From Microbacterium sp. oral taxon 186 str. F0373 (GTDB taxonomy: Bacteria; Actinomycetota; Actinomycetes; Actinomycetales; Microbacteriaceae), in assembly GCF_000411455.1 (NCBI RefSeq), contig NZ_KE150457.1, forward strand, positions 872,474 to 936,473: DNA of 64,000 nucleotides. Direction: 5' to 3'. The position numbers and the translations under genes are program-made. Shown one piece after another: positions 9,564 to 20,575 of the stretch (position 1 is the stretch's first letter; each line of letters opens with the position of its first letter). A model generated the notes under the pieces. That model was given only the letters and a program-made list of their open reading frames with translations. It made no database searches and had not been told where the DNA came from.

Positions 9564-10270
9564 ACGCCCAACTCTTCCCGGTGCTGCTCGTCGCCACGGG
9601 ACAGACGCTCTACATGGTGAGCATCTCGCTCGTCTTCACCGTCCTGATCGGACTACCGCTGGGAGTCGTGCTCGTCGGCACCGAGCCGGGGCGCTTCCTC
9701 CAGCGGCCGTTCGGCTCGCGGACGGCGGGGCTCGTGATCAACCGCGTCCTCGATCTCATCGTGAACTTCGGCCGATCGGTGCCCTTCATCATCCTGATGG
9801 TCGCGCTCATCCCCGTCACCCGCGCCCTCGTGGGCACCTTCATCGGGCCGACGGCGGCGATCGTGCCATTGTCGGCGGTGGCGATCCCGTTCTTCGCGCG
9901 GATGGTCGAGATCGCGATCAAGGAGGTCGACCCGGGCCTGCTCGAGGTCGCATCCTCGCTCGGCGCCAGCCGCTGGCAGCTCGTCACGAAGGTGCTGCTT
10001 CCCGAGGCCGCACCCCCGATGCTGCTCGGCCTGTCGACCACCGTCACGTCGATCATCAACTTCTCCGCGATGGTCGGCACGGTCGCCGGCGGCGGACTCG
10101 GCGATGTCGCCATCCGGTACGGCTACCAGCAGTACAGCTGGATCCACATCGTCTCGGTGATCGTGATCATCTTCGCGATCGTCATGATCTTGCAGTCGCT
10201 CGCCGCGTGGGGAGCGCGCAGGCTCGCTCGACGCACCTCCCGCCCCGCACCCGCCCTCATCACCACCTGA
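9560..10270 (+). CDS. metI: Methionine ABC transporter permease
   Basis: Membrane subunit of the methionine importer, 236 aa, with about five membrane segments and a MetI-type coupling loop (VDPGLLEVASSLGASRWQ). The GTG start overlaps the metN stop (GTGA), with GGAGGG upstream. It should form a homodimer with MetN below and MetQ outside. Gene order metN-metI-metQ supports the assignment. Confidence 0.94.
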   Translation: MNAQLFPVLLVATGQTLYMVSISLVFTVLIGLPLGVVLVGTEPGRFLQRPFGSRTAGLVINRVLDLIVNFGRSVPFIILMVALIPVTRALVGTFIGPTAAIVPLSAVAIPFFARMVEIAIKEVDPGLLEVASSLGASRWQLVTKVLLPEAAPPMLLGLSTTVTSIINFSAMVGTVAGGGLGDVAIRYGYQQYSWIHIVSVIVIIFAIVMILQSLAAWGARRLARRTSRPAPALITT

Positions 10271-10283
10271 CACAGGAGCCTCC

Positions 10284-11117
10284 ATGTCCCGCACCCCCCG
10301 CCTCACCCTGCTCGCGTTCGGCGCGGCTCTCGCGCTCACCCTCACCGGCTGCGCCGGCTCGTCGACGGCCGCCCCCGCGGCATCCGGCGGCACCGACGCA
10401 CTCGGCACGCTGAAGGTCGGTGCGCTGCAAACCCCCGCCGGCGACATCCTGGCGCACGTCGCCGAGAACGGTGCCGCCCAGCTCGGCCTCACGATCGAGT
10501 TCGTGCCGTTCACCGACTACAACACCCCCAACACGGCCCTGGCCGACGGCTCGATCGATGCGAACCTGTTCCAGAACGCGACGTTCCTCGCGAACTTCAA
10601 CCAGAAGACCGGATCGAACCTCGTCTCGGTCGGCGAGGCCTACCTGCCCTCCGCCGCCTTCTACTCGCAGAAGATCACGAAGCTCGACGAGCTGAAGGAC
10701 GGCGCGTCGATCGCGATCCCGAACGACCCGACCAACGAGGGACGCGCGCTCAAGATGCTGGCCGGTGCCGGGTTGATCTCGGTGGCCGACGGGGTCAGCG
10801 ACCTCAGCGGCATCACGGCCAACCCCCGCAACTTCCAGTTCAAGGAGATCGAGAACGCGACGTTGCCCCAGGCGCTGCCGGACGTCGACACCGCGTTCGT
10901 GACGATCACCTTCGCTCTTCCCGCCGGTCTCACCAGCGATCAGGCGATCTTGAAAGAGGGCTCGGACAGCAAGTACTACAACGTGCTCGCCACCCGTCCC
11001 GAGCTCCAGAGCGACCCCCGCGTGCAGGCTCTCTACACGCTCCTGACGTCCCCGGACACCGCCGACTTCGAGAAAGCCACCTGGGGCGGTCTGGTCGTCC
11101 CCGTCGTCACGCCGTAA
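10284..11117 (+). CDS. metQ: Methionine-binding lipoprotein
   Basis: Substrate-binding lipoprotein of the MetQ/NlpA family, 277 aa. It has a signal peptide with lipobox LTGC, then LKVGALQTPAGDILAHV near the mature N-terminus and characteristic family blocks (NTALADGSIDANLFQN; AIPNDPTNEGRALKML). AGGAG precedes the ATG. It is the last gene of metNIQ and is followed by a strong hairpin terminator. Confidence 0.95.
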   Translation: MSRTPRLTLLAFGAALALTLTGCAGSSTAAPAASGGTDALGTLKVGALQTPAGDILAHVAENGAAQLGLTIEFVPFTDYNTPNTALADGSIDANLFQNATFLANFNQKTGSNLVSVGEAYLPSAAFYSQKITKLDELKDGASIAIPNDPTNEGRALKMLAGAGLISVADGVSDLSGITANPRNFQFKEIENATLPQALPDVDTAFVTITFALPAGLTSDQAILKEGSDSKYYNVLATRPELQSDPRVQALYTLLTSPDTADFEKATWGGLVVPVVTP

Positions 11118-11125
11118 CCGGAGAC

Positions 11126-11169
11126 GCGAACGCCCCCGCCAGCCCGGTTCGGGCGGCGGGGGCGTTCGC
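11126..11169. terminator. Bidirectional terminator between metQ and the phosphatase gene
   Basis: Perfect 15-bp stem: GCGAACGCCCCCGCC (11126-11140) pairs with GGCGGGGGCGTTCGC (11155-11169) around a 14-nt loop. It sits between two convergent genes and can serve both strands. There is no long T-run on either side, as is common in high-GC actinobacteria. Confidence 0.85.
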
Positions 11170-11180
11170 GTTGCCGGCGA

Positions 11181-12041
11181 TCAGACGTGCGTTGCGGCCT
11201 CGGGGAACTGAGCGTGCGACGATGCCGCGGCCGACTCCGGGGCGGAGGCGGCGAGTGCGCGCGCGTGCGCCCACACGCTGAAGGCCTCATCGGCGACGCG
11301 CGGCGCCGCAACCAGCACCCCTCCGGTGCGGGGAAACAGCGATCGGCTGCCCTGCTCGTCGAGCACGACGGCGCCGGCCTCATGCGCGATCAGCACCGCA
11401 GCGAGGTGATCGATGGGGCTGAACCGATGCACGACGGCTGCGCTCCCCCGCCCCGCCGCCGGTCCCAGAAGCGTGAGCGTTCCCGAGCCCATCACGCGCA
11501 GCGTGCAGAAGCGCTCGGTCAGGGCGCGCGAGAACTCGTGCATCCCCAGCCAGGGCTCGTGGCCCGCCAATTCGGTGCTGACCACGCCTCCCTGCAGCAC
11601 CGCGGTGTCGCCGACGAGCAACGGTTCACCGTTGCGACGCGCACCCTCGCCGGCGAGAGCATCGAAGACGATCCCGCGCCACGGGTCGGCGACCACGCCC
11701 AGCAGCGGCCGATCCCCGATGGCCAGGGCGAGCGAGAAGGAGGTCCAGGGCACGCCGTTGGCGAGGTTGGTGGTGCCGTCGACGGGGTCGAGATACCACG
11801 TCGGGCGGTCCGGAGCGGCGGTGCCGCCGTACTCCTCGCCGACGAACGCGTGCTCGGGAAAGCGCGCACCGACCACGGCGCGAACGTGCCGTTCGATTCC
11901 GCGGTCCAGCTCTGTCACGAGGTCGGCGGGGTGCGCCTTGGTCGCGACGTCGGTCACTCGGTATGCACGCGTCTCGCCGCTGGCCCACGCGCCGAGTTCG
12001 AGTGCCATCGCATGCGCGTCGATGATGTCATCGCGGTTCAT
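11181..12041 (-). CDS. Inositol monophosphatase family protein
   Basis: Mg2+-dependent, lithium-sensitive-type phosphatase of about 286 aa. Metal-binding motifs are present: GEEYGG, DPVDGTTNLANG and a C-terminal SPIDHLAA in place of the usual WDxAAG, keeping the aspartate. Members remove phosphate from inositol phosphates, histidinol phosphate, PAP or similar compounds. The ATG overlaps the end of the GDPD gene by 4 bp, so it is the last gene of the six-gene importer operon. In that context it may dephosphorylate the product of GDPD, for example inositol phosphate to inositol; this is inference. Confidence 0.88.
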   Translation of the reverse strand: MNRDDIIDAHAMALELGAWASGETRAYRVTDVATKAHPADLVTELDRGIERHVRAVVGARFPEHAFVGEEYGGTAAPDRPTWYLDPVDGTTNLANGVPWTSFSLALAIGDRPLLGVVADPWRGIVFDALAGEGARRNGEPLLVGDTAVLQGGVVSTELAGHEPWLGMHEFSRALTERFCTLRVMGSGTLTLLGPAAGRGSAAVVHRFSPIDHLAAVLIAHEAGAVVLDEQGSRSLFPRTGGVLVAAPRVADEAFSVWAHARALAASAPESAAASSHAQFPEAATHV

Positions 12042-12766
12042 CGCGTCTCCTCTTTCCTGTCTGCCGCCGGGCCCTCGTCGGCCAGGAGGGCCTGCAGCCG
12101 GTCGAGGCGGTTCGTGGTGACGGTGTCGATTTCGAGCCGGATGGCGCGGGCGAGGTCGGCCTCGGCATCCACGGTCCACGCCGTCACCGTGTACCCGCTG
12201 TCGTGAACGGCGCTGACGAAGTCGTCATCGACGAGCACGAAAGGCACGTTGACCGTCACCGGTGCGAGTTCGGCGAGGTCCTCGGCGAGCGGGGGGCTCG
12301 GCGAGCGCCACGGCATCCAGAGTCTGGCCTCGCCGGAGAGGGAGCGCAGCACCCGCATCGCCTCGACGTCGCCGCACCAATCGACCTCCACGCCGGATGC
12401 CGCGACGACCTCATAGGCCGGGGCGGCGAAGCGGGCGGCATCCATGTCGATCACCAAGCGGGTGGGCGCGCCGACCAGCTCCGCGAGGACCTGGGCCAAC
12501 AGGGGAGGTCGGTGATCGCCGTCGCCGATGGCCGCCAGATCCGCCGTCGAGACGTCGTCGATGGCGCGTTCGTCGCCCCAGAGCCGTTCCAGCGTCGAGT
12601 CGTGCAGCACGACGACATCCCCGTCGGCGGTGAGCCGCACGTCGATCTCGACGAATGCGGCCCGCTTCGCGACGGCCGAGCGAATGGCGGGCAGCGTGTT
12701 CTCCCGCTCGACGGCGCTGTCGCCGCGGTGGGCGCACGCCCGCGTCCGAACCGGTGTGCTCACCAT
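12038..12766 (-). CDS. Glycerophosphodiester phosphodiesterase
   Basis: GDPD TIM-barrel enzyme, 242 aa, that hydrolyses glycerophosphodiesters to an alcohol and glycerol 3-phosphate. Motifs: HRGDSAVERENT (catalytic HRG), FVEIDVRLTADGDVVVLHD (metal-binding E/D and the second catalytic H), and YTVTAWTVD near the C-terminus. There is no signal peptide, so it acts on imported substrate. The start overlaps the ATPase gene by one base and the end overlaps the phosphatase gene by four. Confidence 0.93.
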   Translation of the reverse strand: MVSTPVRTRACAHRGDSAVERENTLPAIRSAVAKRAAFVEIDVRLTADGDVVVLHDSTLERLWGDERAIDDVSTADLAAIGDGDHRPPLLAQVLAELVGAPTRLVIDMDAARFAAPAYEVVAASGVEVDWCGDVEAMRVLRSLSGEARLWMPWRSPSPPLAEDLAELAPVTVNVPFVLVDDDFVSAVHDSGYTVTAWTVDAEADLARAIRLEIDTVTTNRLDRLQALLADEGPAADRKEETR

Positions 12767-13860
12767 CAGCGCACCGCCCGTTCCACGCGGCGAACGAGTC
12801 GCCCGTCCCGGTAGATGAGGGCGGCGTCGATCGTCGCGAAGCCCGCCTCACCGACGGCGGGAGCAGAACCCGACACGAAAGCGCTCAGGGTGACATCGTC
12901 GCGGCGCACCCGCACCTCGTGAAAGTGGCCGTGGGGCACGACACGCTCCACGACCGCGGGGACGGCGCCGGCGCGCGGCTGCGCGGAGTAGACGACGTCT
13001 TCGGGGCGCACGCCCACCACGCCGTCGCCGGCGACGACCCGCTCGCCATCGAAAGCGCCTTCGACGCGGTTGAGCGTGCCGATGAAGGTGCCGACGAACT
13101 CGGTCTCGGGATGCCGATACAGCTCGACCGGCGTGCTGAACTGCTCGATGCGCCCCGCGTTCATCACGGCCACGCGGTCGGAGATCGACATGGCTTCCTC
13201 TTGATCATGCGTCACGATGACCGTGGTGATGCCCAGACGCTGCTGCAGTTCACGGATCTCCTCGCGGACCTTGACGCGCAACTGCGCGTCGAGGTTGCTC
13301 AACGGCTCGTCCAGCAGCAACACCTCTGGCTCCTGGACCAGCGCGCGAGCGAGTGCGACGCGCTGCTGCTCTCCACCGGAGATGCGCGGCGGACGGGAGT
13401 CTTTGTGGTGGAGCAGGTTGACGAGCTCGAGGACCACCTCCACCCGCTGCGCGACCTCGGCTCGCGGCCGACGGCGCACGCGCAGCGGATAGGCGACGTT
13501 CTTCATGACCGTCATATGCGGCCAGAGGGCGTAGTTCTGGAAGACCATGGCACTCGGGCGTCGATCCGGTCCCAGCCGGGTCACGTCGCGGCCCGCCATC
13601 AGAATGTCGCCGTCATCGGGCGTGAGGAAGCCCGCGATCATCCGCAGCGTCGTCGTCTTGCCGCAGCCCGAGGGTCCGAGCAAGGAGACGAGTTCGCCGC
13701 GCTCGACCGTGAGATCGAGGCTGTCGATGATCCGCCGTCCGCCGAGCACCTTGGTGAGCGAGCGAAGCTGCAGACCGTCGGTGGCTTGCGCGGGAGCCGG
13801 GTCGACAGGCGGACTGCTGACGGCCGGATCGGAGAGGGTGATCACGGGGTACTCCTTCAT
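12766..13860 (-). CDS. ABC importer ATPase with TOBE-like C-terminal domain
   Basis: Cytoplasmic ATPase of 364 aa. Motifs: Walker A GPSGCGKTT, signature ISGGEQQRV, Walker B EVLLLDEPLSNLD and switch region VTHDQEEAM. A C-terminal domain of about 110 aa, with GVRPEDVVY, is typical of PotA/UgpC/FbpC-like ATPases and often regulatory. Overlaps with both neighbours indicate coupled translation. It energises the two permeases upstream. Confidence 0.93.
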   Translation of the reverse strand: MKEYPVITLSDPAVSSPPVDPAPAQATDGLQLRSLTKVLGGRRIIDSLDLTVERGELVSLLGPSGCGKTTTLRMIAGFLTPDDGDILMAGRDVTRLGPDRRPSAMVFQNYALWPHMTVMKNVAYPLRVRRRPRAEVAQRVEVVLELVNLLHHKDSRPPRISGGEQQRVALARALVQEPEVLLLDEPLSNLDAQLRVKVREEIRELQQRLGITTVIVTHDQEEAMSISDRVAVMNAGRIEQFSTPVELYRHPETEFVGTFIGTLNRVEGAFDGERVVAGDGVVGVRPEDVVYSAQPRAGAVPAVVERVVPHGHFHEVRVRRDDVTLSAFVSGSAPAVGEAGFATIDAALIYRDGRLVRRVERAVR

Positions 13861-14678
13861 TTGATCTGAAATCCCTCGGCAAGCTGGCCGCCCATCACGT
13901 GCTTGCGCACGGCGAGCAACAGAACGACGGAGGGAATGGCGAGCAGGATCGAGAACACGGCCGCGACCTGCTTCGGGTAGTTGAGGACGAGGCTGTACAT
14001 CTGCGTCGGCATGGTGAGAATGTCGGGTGCTCCGACCAGATAGGTGCCCTGCGCTTCATCGAACGCGGCCAGGAAGGCCATCACCGCGCCGACCAGGATG
14101 CCGGGAAGCGCCATCCGCAAGGTGACGGTGAAGAACACGCGCAGGCGGGAGGCCCCGGCATCGCGCGCGGCCTCTTCGAGCGAGCGGGGAACGCCGGCGA
14201 ACGCCGCCGACGGGATCCACGTCATGAACACGATCGTGCCGAGCAGCTGCACGATGACCACGCCGGCCACGGTGTTCATCAGCCCGAGCGCGTAGTACAC
14301 AGACGCGAGCGTGGCGAACAGCCCCATCTTGGGGAACGCGTTCGTGGCGAACAGACCGATGAGCAAGAGGCGCCGGCCGGGAAAGTCGAAACGGGCGAAC
14401 GCGTACGCCGCGGGAAGACACACCACCGCAGACACGAGGACCACGATCGGCGTGATCGTCAGCGAGTTCTGAATGGACGCGCCGAGGGCGGGATCGGCCA
14501 GCACCGCCGACCACCACCGCAGTGTCCACCCGTCGGGAAGAAGGCGAGGGTAGGTCCAACTCTCCGCGAACGCGTGCGCGCCCAGCCAGACGATGGGCCC
14601 GAGAACGAAGACGGTCAGAACGAGGGTGAACACGGCGATCACACCGCCGCGAATGAGGGGAGCACGCAGGAGCGGCAT
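13857..14678 (-). CDS. ABC importer permease 2 (PotC/FbpB-like)
   Basis: About 273 aa, six hydrophobic segments, with the coupling motif SLEEAARDAGASRLRVF. The ATG (MPLLRAPLIR) overlaps the stop codon of permease 1. Similar permeases import polyamines, iron, sulfate, phosphonates or glycerol phosphate; the substrate must be judged from the operon. Confidence 0.9.
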   Translation of the reverse strand: MPLLRAPLIRGGVIAVFTLVLTVFVLGPIVWLGAHAFAESWTYPRLLPDGWTLRWWSAVLADPALGASIQNSLTITPIVVLVSAVVCLPAAYAFARFDFPGRRLLLIGLFATNAFPKMGLFATLASVYYALGLMNTVAGVVIVQLLGTIVFMTWIPSAAFAGVPRSLEEAARDAGASRLRVFFTVTLRMALPGILVGAVMAFLAAFDEAQGTYLVGAPDILTMPTQMYSLVLNYPKQVAAVFSILLAIPSVVLLLAVRKHVMGGQLAEGFQIK

Positions 14679-15625
14679 CAGATCTTTCCCTCCCGCCGCG
14701 CGGTGCGGAAGTTGGCCCAGACGTAGAGGGCGCCCACCCCTGATGCGATCAGGAAGACGACGAAGGCCATCACAAGCGACTGCTGCGGCTGGTTGTAAGA
14801 GGTGAAGTAGTTGGCGATCGACACGCCGAGCATGGTCGGCGCGTTCGCGCCGGTGAAGTAGGGCACCGTGTATGAGCCGATCACCCCGATGGCCGTGAAC
14901 GTCACGGCGATCACGATCGGAATGACACTCATGGGCAGCAAGATGGTGCGCACGATGCGCCCGGTGCCCGCCCCGGCATCCCGTGCCGCATCGATGAGCG
15001 CATCGGGAATCGACTGCAGCCCCGAGGCGATCATCAGGACGGCGAAGGGCAGCGAGGTCCACGCCGAGCCCAGCACGACGGCGACGACGGAGTACGACCA
15101 GATCGGCCCGTCGATACCGAGCTGGGCGCAGAGCGTGCGGATGAAGCCGTCCGCCGAGGTGAAGGTCAAGATCGCCCACGAGGCGATGACCACCGGGATG
15201 AACAGCGGCACGATCGCCACCGTCGACAGCAGTCGAGACAGCCAACCGCCGTGAAGACGCAGGTACAGCCCCACGCCGCCGGCGAGCAGGAGAACGAGGA
15301 TGGTCGACAGCAGGGTCACGACGAGGGTCAGGCCGAGATCGTTCCAGAACTCGGCGGTGGCGAACACGTCGCCGTAGGCGGCGAAGGTCGGCACGGCACC
15401 GTCGGCGTGATGGACGTTCTGGCCCACCGCGGCGGCAACCTCGTTGAGCCCACCGGTGAACCCGACGCTGAAAGCGAGCGCCATCAGCACGGGCAGACCG
15501 ACGAAGGCCGCGATCACGAGAACCGGGGGGAGGGCGAGAAGGAAGCCCGCGACCGCGGACCGCGAAGCCGCACGGGCTCCGCGATCCGCGGCGCGAGTCG
15601 CCGTCGCATCGGCGATCACGGTCAC
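14678..15625 (-). CDS. ABC importer permease 1 (PotB-like)
   Basis: 315 aa, six membrane segments after a basic N-terminus, with coupling loop IPDALIDAARDAGAGTGRIV. It overlaps the upstream binding-protein gene by 4 bp. It forms a heterodimeric channel with permease 2. Confidence 0.9.
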   Translation of the reverse strand: MTVIADATATRAADRGARAASRSAVAGFLLALPPVLVIAAFVGLPVLMALAFSVGFTGGLNEVAAAVGQNVHHADGAVPTFAAYGDVFATAEFWNDLGLTLVVTLLSTILVLLLAGGVGLYLRLHGGWLSRLLSTVAIVPLFIPVVIASWAILTFTSADGFIRTLCAQLGIDGPIWSYSVVAVVLGSAWTSLPFAVLMIASGLQSIPDALIDAARDAGAGTGRIVRTILLPMSVIPIVIAVTFTAIGVIGSYTVPYFTGANAPTMLGVSIANYFTSYNQPQQSLVMAFVVFLIASGVGALYVWANFRTARREGKI

Positions 15626-16773
15626 TTGCCGGGGACCTTCTGCGCCCAGGCCTTGTTCATGTCAGCCGAGTTCGTTGCGAAGTACGTGGGCCGCAGATCT
15701 GCGATGTTGGCGTTCTGGAACGTGCTCTGCACCGACGAGGGGAGCTTGTCGAGAGCGATCACGGGGTAGCCCGAGATGCTGTCAGCCACGAGGCTCTGCG
15801 CCGTCGGGGTGAGCAGCCACGCGAGCAGCTTCTGGGCAGCGGCCTTGCGCGGCGTGGCCGACGGGATGCCGAGGTAGCTCGCCCCGCCGGTGAAGGACGG
15901 GTTCGAGATCTGCGTGTAGGAGATGTTCGAGGGGATCTGGCCGTTCTTGACACCCGTGACGAACTGGTCGCTCCACACCGGCGCCATGGAGATCTGACCG
16001 CTGGAGAGCAGGTCGAGCACCTGGCTGTTGCCATTCGGGTACACGCCCTTCTGGTACACGAAGGGGTTGAGCGAGGCGAGTGTGGCGAAGCCCTTGTCCC
16101 AGTCGCCCTCGACCTCGGGGGCGGCGCCGGTGACGAGCTTGGTGCGGTCGGCGTCGGGAACGTTCTGGTCGAGAACGGTGGTGACGAAGGCCGCGCCGCT
16201 GCCGCCGGTGCTGGGCGAGTTGTAGGTGAACTGCCCGGGATGTGCCTGGATCCACGCCAGAAGGTCCGAGAGCGTCTTCGGCGGCTGCGGCACCGTCGCC
16301 GTGTTGTAGGCGAGCACCACGCTCGATCCGCGGTACGGGATCGCTCCGTCACCACCGGCCTGGACGAGAGCGCTCGGAATGTCGGCGATTCCGGGAACCT
16401 CGGAGGCTCCCACCTTCTCCAGGAGACCGGAAGCGGCCGCCTGGACGACGAAGCCTGCATCGACCAGGTCGTATCCGGGGTCGCGGTTCTGCACGGTCGC
16501 CGCCGTCAGCTTGGCGACGGTCTGCTGGTCGTGGGTGCCGTGCAGGTCGAAGTCGATGGCGACGGTGTATCCCGGGTTGTCCTTCTCGAAGGCGGGGATC
16601 AGGGTCTTCTGCCAGAGGTCCTGAATGTTGGTGTCGGCGCTGACGAACACAGTGAGGGCCGTGTCGGCGGAGCCCGACGAGGACGCGCCGGCGGGACTCT
16701 GGCTGCAGCCCGCGAACATAAGGGCGGCGGCCGACAGGGCCGCAAGAGAGGCGATCAGACGTGGACGATTCAC
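15622..16773 (-). CDS. ABC importer solute-binding lipoprotein
   Basis: First gene of the minus-strand operon, 383 aa. The signal peptide ends in a lipobox (FAGC). The mature protein resembles family 1/8 extracellular binding proteins (spermidine/iron/YnjB-like), with WQKTLIPAFEKDNPGY near the N-terminus and repeated aromatic residues likely lining the pocket. The ligand is not recognisable from sequence alone; the GDPD and IMPase genes of the operon suggest a phosphodiester or polyol phosphate. GGAGTG precedes the start. A divergent DeoR gene lies about 210 bp away. Confidence 0.9.
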   Translation of the reverse strand: MNRPRLIASLAALSAAALMFAGCSQSPAGASSSGSADTALTVFVSADTNIQDLWQKTLIPAFEKDNPGYTVAIDFDLHGTHDQQTVAKLTAATVQNRDPGYDLVDAGFVVQAAASGLLEKVGASEVPGIADIPSALVQAGGDGAIPYRGSSVVLAYNTATVPQPPKTLSDLLAWIQAHPGQFTYNSPSTGGSGAAFVTTVLDQNVPDADRTKLVTGAAPEVEGDWDKGFATLASLNPFVYQKGVYPNGNSQVLDLLSSGQISMAPVWSDQFVTGVKNGQIPSNISYTQISNPSFTGGASYLGIPSATPRKAAAQKLLAWLLTPTAQSLVADSISGYPVIALDKLPSSVQSTFQNANIADLRPTYFATNSADMNKAWAQKVPGK

Positions 16774-16846
16774 AGAGCACTCCTGGGGGGGAAGAGGTTT
16801 GGGTCGACCGCCGCGTCGGGATCGCGGCGACCGATGTCACGCTAAC

Positions 16847-16900
16847 TCGGGCGCTCATTTCTGGCGATATGTCATAGTGAGGTTTCAAATGAGCGCCCGA
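16847..16900. promoter_or_regulatory. Probable DeoR operator: 14-bp inverted repeat
   Basis: TCGGGCGCTCATTT (16847-16860) and its exact reverse complement AAATGAGCGCCCGA (16887-16900) are separated by 26 bp containing AT-rich TATGTCATAG. The repeat lies between the divergent importer operon and the DeoR gene, where promoters for both must be. Centre-to-centre spacing of the arms is 40 bp, nearly four helical turns, so two dimers on one DNA face are possible. Confidence 0.75.
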
Positions 16901-16981
16901 TGCCGTTCATCGGCCGTTAACATGAGCGCAAATGCGCACCGACATCCTCGAATCATCCCGGCAGAGAAGGAGGAGGCGTTG

Positions 16982-19196
<2,215 letters not shown>

Positions 19197-19218
19197 CAGC
19201 GCGCTCACGGCGCCTCGA

Positions 19219-19250
19219 AACTTGCACAGCAGTGTGCAAGTTAATACACT
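19219..19250 (+). promoter_or_regulatory. TetR operator overlapping promoter of the YhgE operon
   Basis: AACTTGCACA (19219-19228) and TGTGCAAGTT (19233-19242) form a perfect 10-bp-arm palindrome around GCAG. TTGCAC inside the first arm (19223-19228) can serve as -35, with TACACT (19245-19250) as -10 at 16-bp spacing. The GTG start of the TetR gene is at 19257, the expected transcription start, so the message should be leaderless. A bound TetR dimer would block the promoter, giving autoregulation. Confidence 0.85.
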
Positions 19251-19256
19251 GACCGG

Positions 19257-19880
19257 GTGACCACCCCCGCACCCCTTCGACGCCCGAGAAAGGATGCCGC
19301 CGCCAACCGTGCCGGCATCCTGCAGGCGGCTGCGACCACCCTGGCGCTCGACCCGTCTGCCTCGATCGACCAGATCGCCCGCGCCGCCGGATTGTCACGG
19401 CGTGCACTGTATGGACACTTCGACGACCGCCAGGCGCTGCTCACGGAGCTCATCGCCGCGGGCGCCCAGCGCTTCAACGCGATCGCCTCGTCGCTCGACG
19501 AGCCGCACCCTCCGCTCGCCCTGGCCCGGTTGACGGCGGCGCTGTGGACCGAGGCCGCCCATGTGCAGGTCGCGGCCGCTCTCGCGCTCGACGAGGCGCA
19601 CCTCGAGCAGACCGCCACCGCGCTCGCCCCCCTGCGACGCGCGCTCGTCGGTGTCGTCCGCGCCGGTCAGGACGACGGCACCCTCCGCGTCGACATGGCC
19701 GCCCCGACCCTCGCGCGTCTCATCGAAGAGACGGCGCGCGCCGCGGTCAGCCGCATCGACGCGTCGTCACCGATCGCGACCTCGCTCGCCGTGCGCGCCG
19801 TCCTCAGCATCGCCGGACTGTCCTGGCGCGAGTCCGAAGCGCTGCTGAACGCCCACCCCGATGTGCTGGAGGCGAACTGA
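19257..19880 (+). CDS. TetR/AcrR-family regulator
   Basis: 207 aa. N-terminal TetR helix-turn-helix: ANRAGILQAAATTLALDP, then DQIARAAGLSRRALYGHF. The C-terminal all-helical domain is unlike known ligands by eye. There is no ribosome binding site before the GTG, consistent with a leaderless message. Its stop overlaps the start of the next gene, and a palindromic operator lies just upstream, so it probably represses its own three-gene operon. Confidence 0.92.
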   Translation: MTTPAPLRRPRKDAAANRAGILQAAATTLALDPSASIDQIARAAGLSRRALYGHFDDRQALLTELIAAGAQRFNAIASSLDEPHPPLALARLTAALWTEAAHVQVAAALALDEAHLEQTATALAPLRRALVGVVRAGQDDGTLRVDMAAPTLARLIEETARAAVSRIDASSPIATSLAVRAVLSIAGLSWRESEALLNAHPDVLEAN

Positions 19881-20575
19881 TGCGCGTGCGTCTGGATGGG
19901 GTGCAGAAGGGCCGCCGCGGAGAGGCCCTGGGCGCGACGAGCCTCAGCTACCGCAGCGGCCGCGCCACCCTCGCGGTCGCCGAGACCGAGCAGCGCCCCA
20001 CGGTGCTGGGGCTCATCTCCTCAGGGCGCATGCGCCCGGATGCCGGCACCGTCGCACTGGACGACGCCATCGACCGCCGCGCCCGCAACGCGCTGCGCCG
20101 CCGCGTCGCCCTCGTCGATGCCCCCGATGTGAGCGAGCCTGCGCCGAACATCGCGGTGGCCGGTGTCGTCGCCGAAGAGCTGATGTTCGCTGGCCTCGCA
20201 TCCGACCCGCTGTCGGCACGACGGTGGCTCGACGAGCACGACCTCCGATCGTCGGCGCGACTGCCGATCGCCGACCTCGCACCGGCGCACCGGCTGCGCA
20301 TTCTTCTCGAACTCGCGTCCGCGCGTCCCGGGGTCGACGGCCTCGTCCTCGTCTCCCCCGACCGCCACGGCGGCGACCCCGCCCAGTGGTGGGAGCTCGC
20401 CGAGGAGTTCGCCGACCGAGGGTTCGCCGTGCTCGTCATCGCCGGCGAAGCGGCCGCTGCTGCACTGGCCGACACCTCGGCATCCCTGGCGCCACATCCC
20501 TCCAGCGCCCGCGTCCTCAAGCCCAGTCGCGTGCGCCTGCGCACCACCGCTCCCCTCGCTGGAGGCCACCGATGA
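19880..20575 (+). CDS. ABC-ATPase-like protein lacking all ATPase motifs
   Basis: 231 aa. The overall layout follows an ABC ATPase: an N-terminal strand MRVRLDGVQKG, a RPDAGTVALD segment as after Walker A, RRRVALVDAP, a helical part, then a C-terminal LVLVSPDRHGGD where Walker B should be. The key motifs are gone: the P-loop position reads AETEQRPTVLGL instead of GxxGxGK(S/T), the signature position reads IADLAPAHRLRI instead of LSGGQ, and Walker B lacks the catalytic glutamate. It overlaps the TetR stop and the YhgE start, so it is made together with the membrane protein. Probably a non-hydrolysing scaffold or regulator of YhgE; that is inference. Confidence 0.7.
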   Translation: MRVRLDGVQKGRRGEALGATSLSYRSGRATLAVAETEQRPTVLGLISSGRMRPDAGTVALDDAIDRRARNALRRRVALVDAPDVSEPAPNIAVAGVVAEELMFAGLASDPLSARRWLDEHDLRSSARLPIADLAPAHRLRILLELASARPGVDGLVLVSPDRHGGDPAQWWELAEEFADRGFAVLVIAGEAAAAALADTSASLAPHPSSARVLKPSRVRLRTTAPLAGGHR

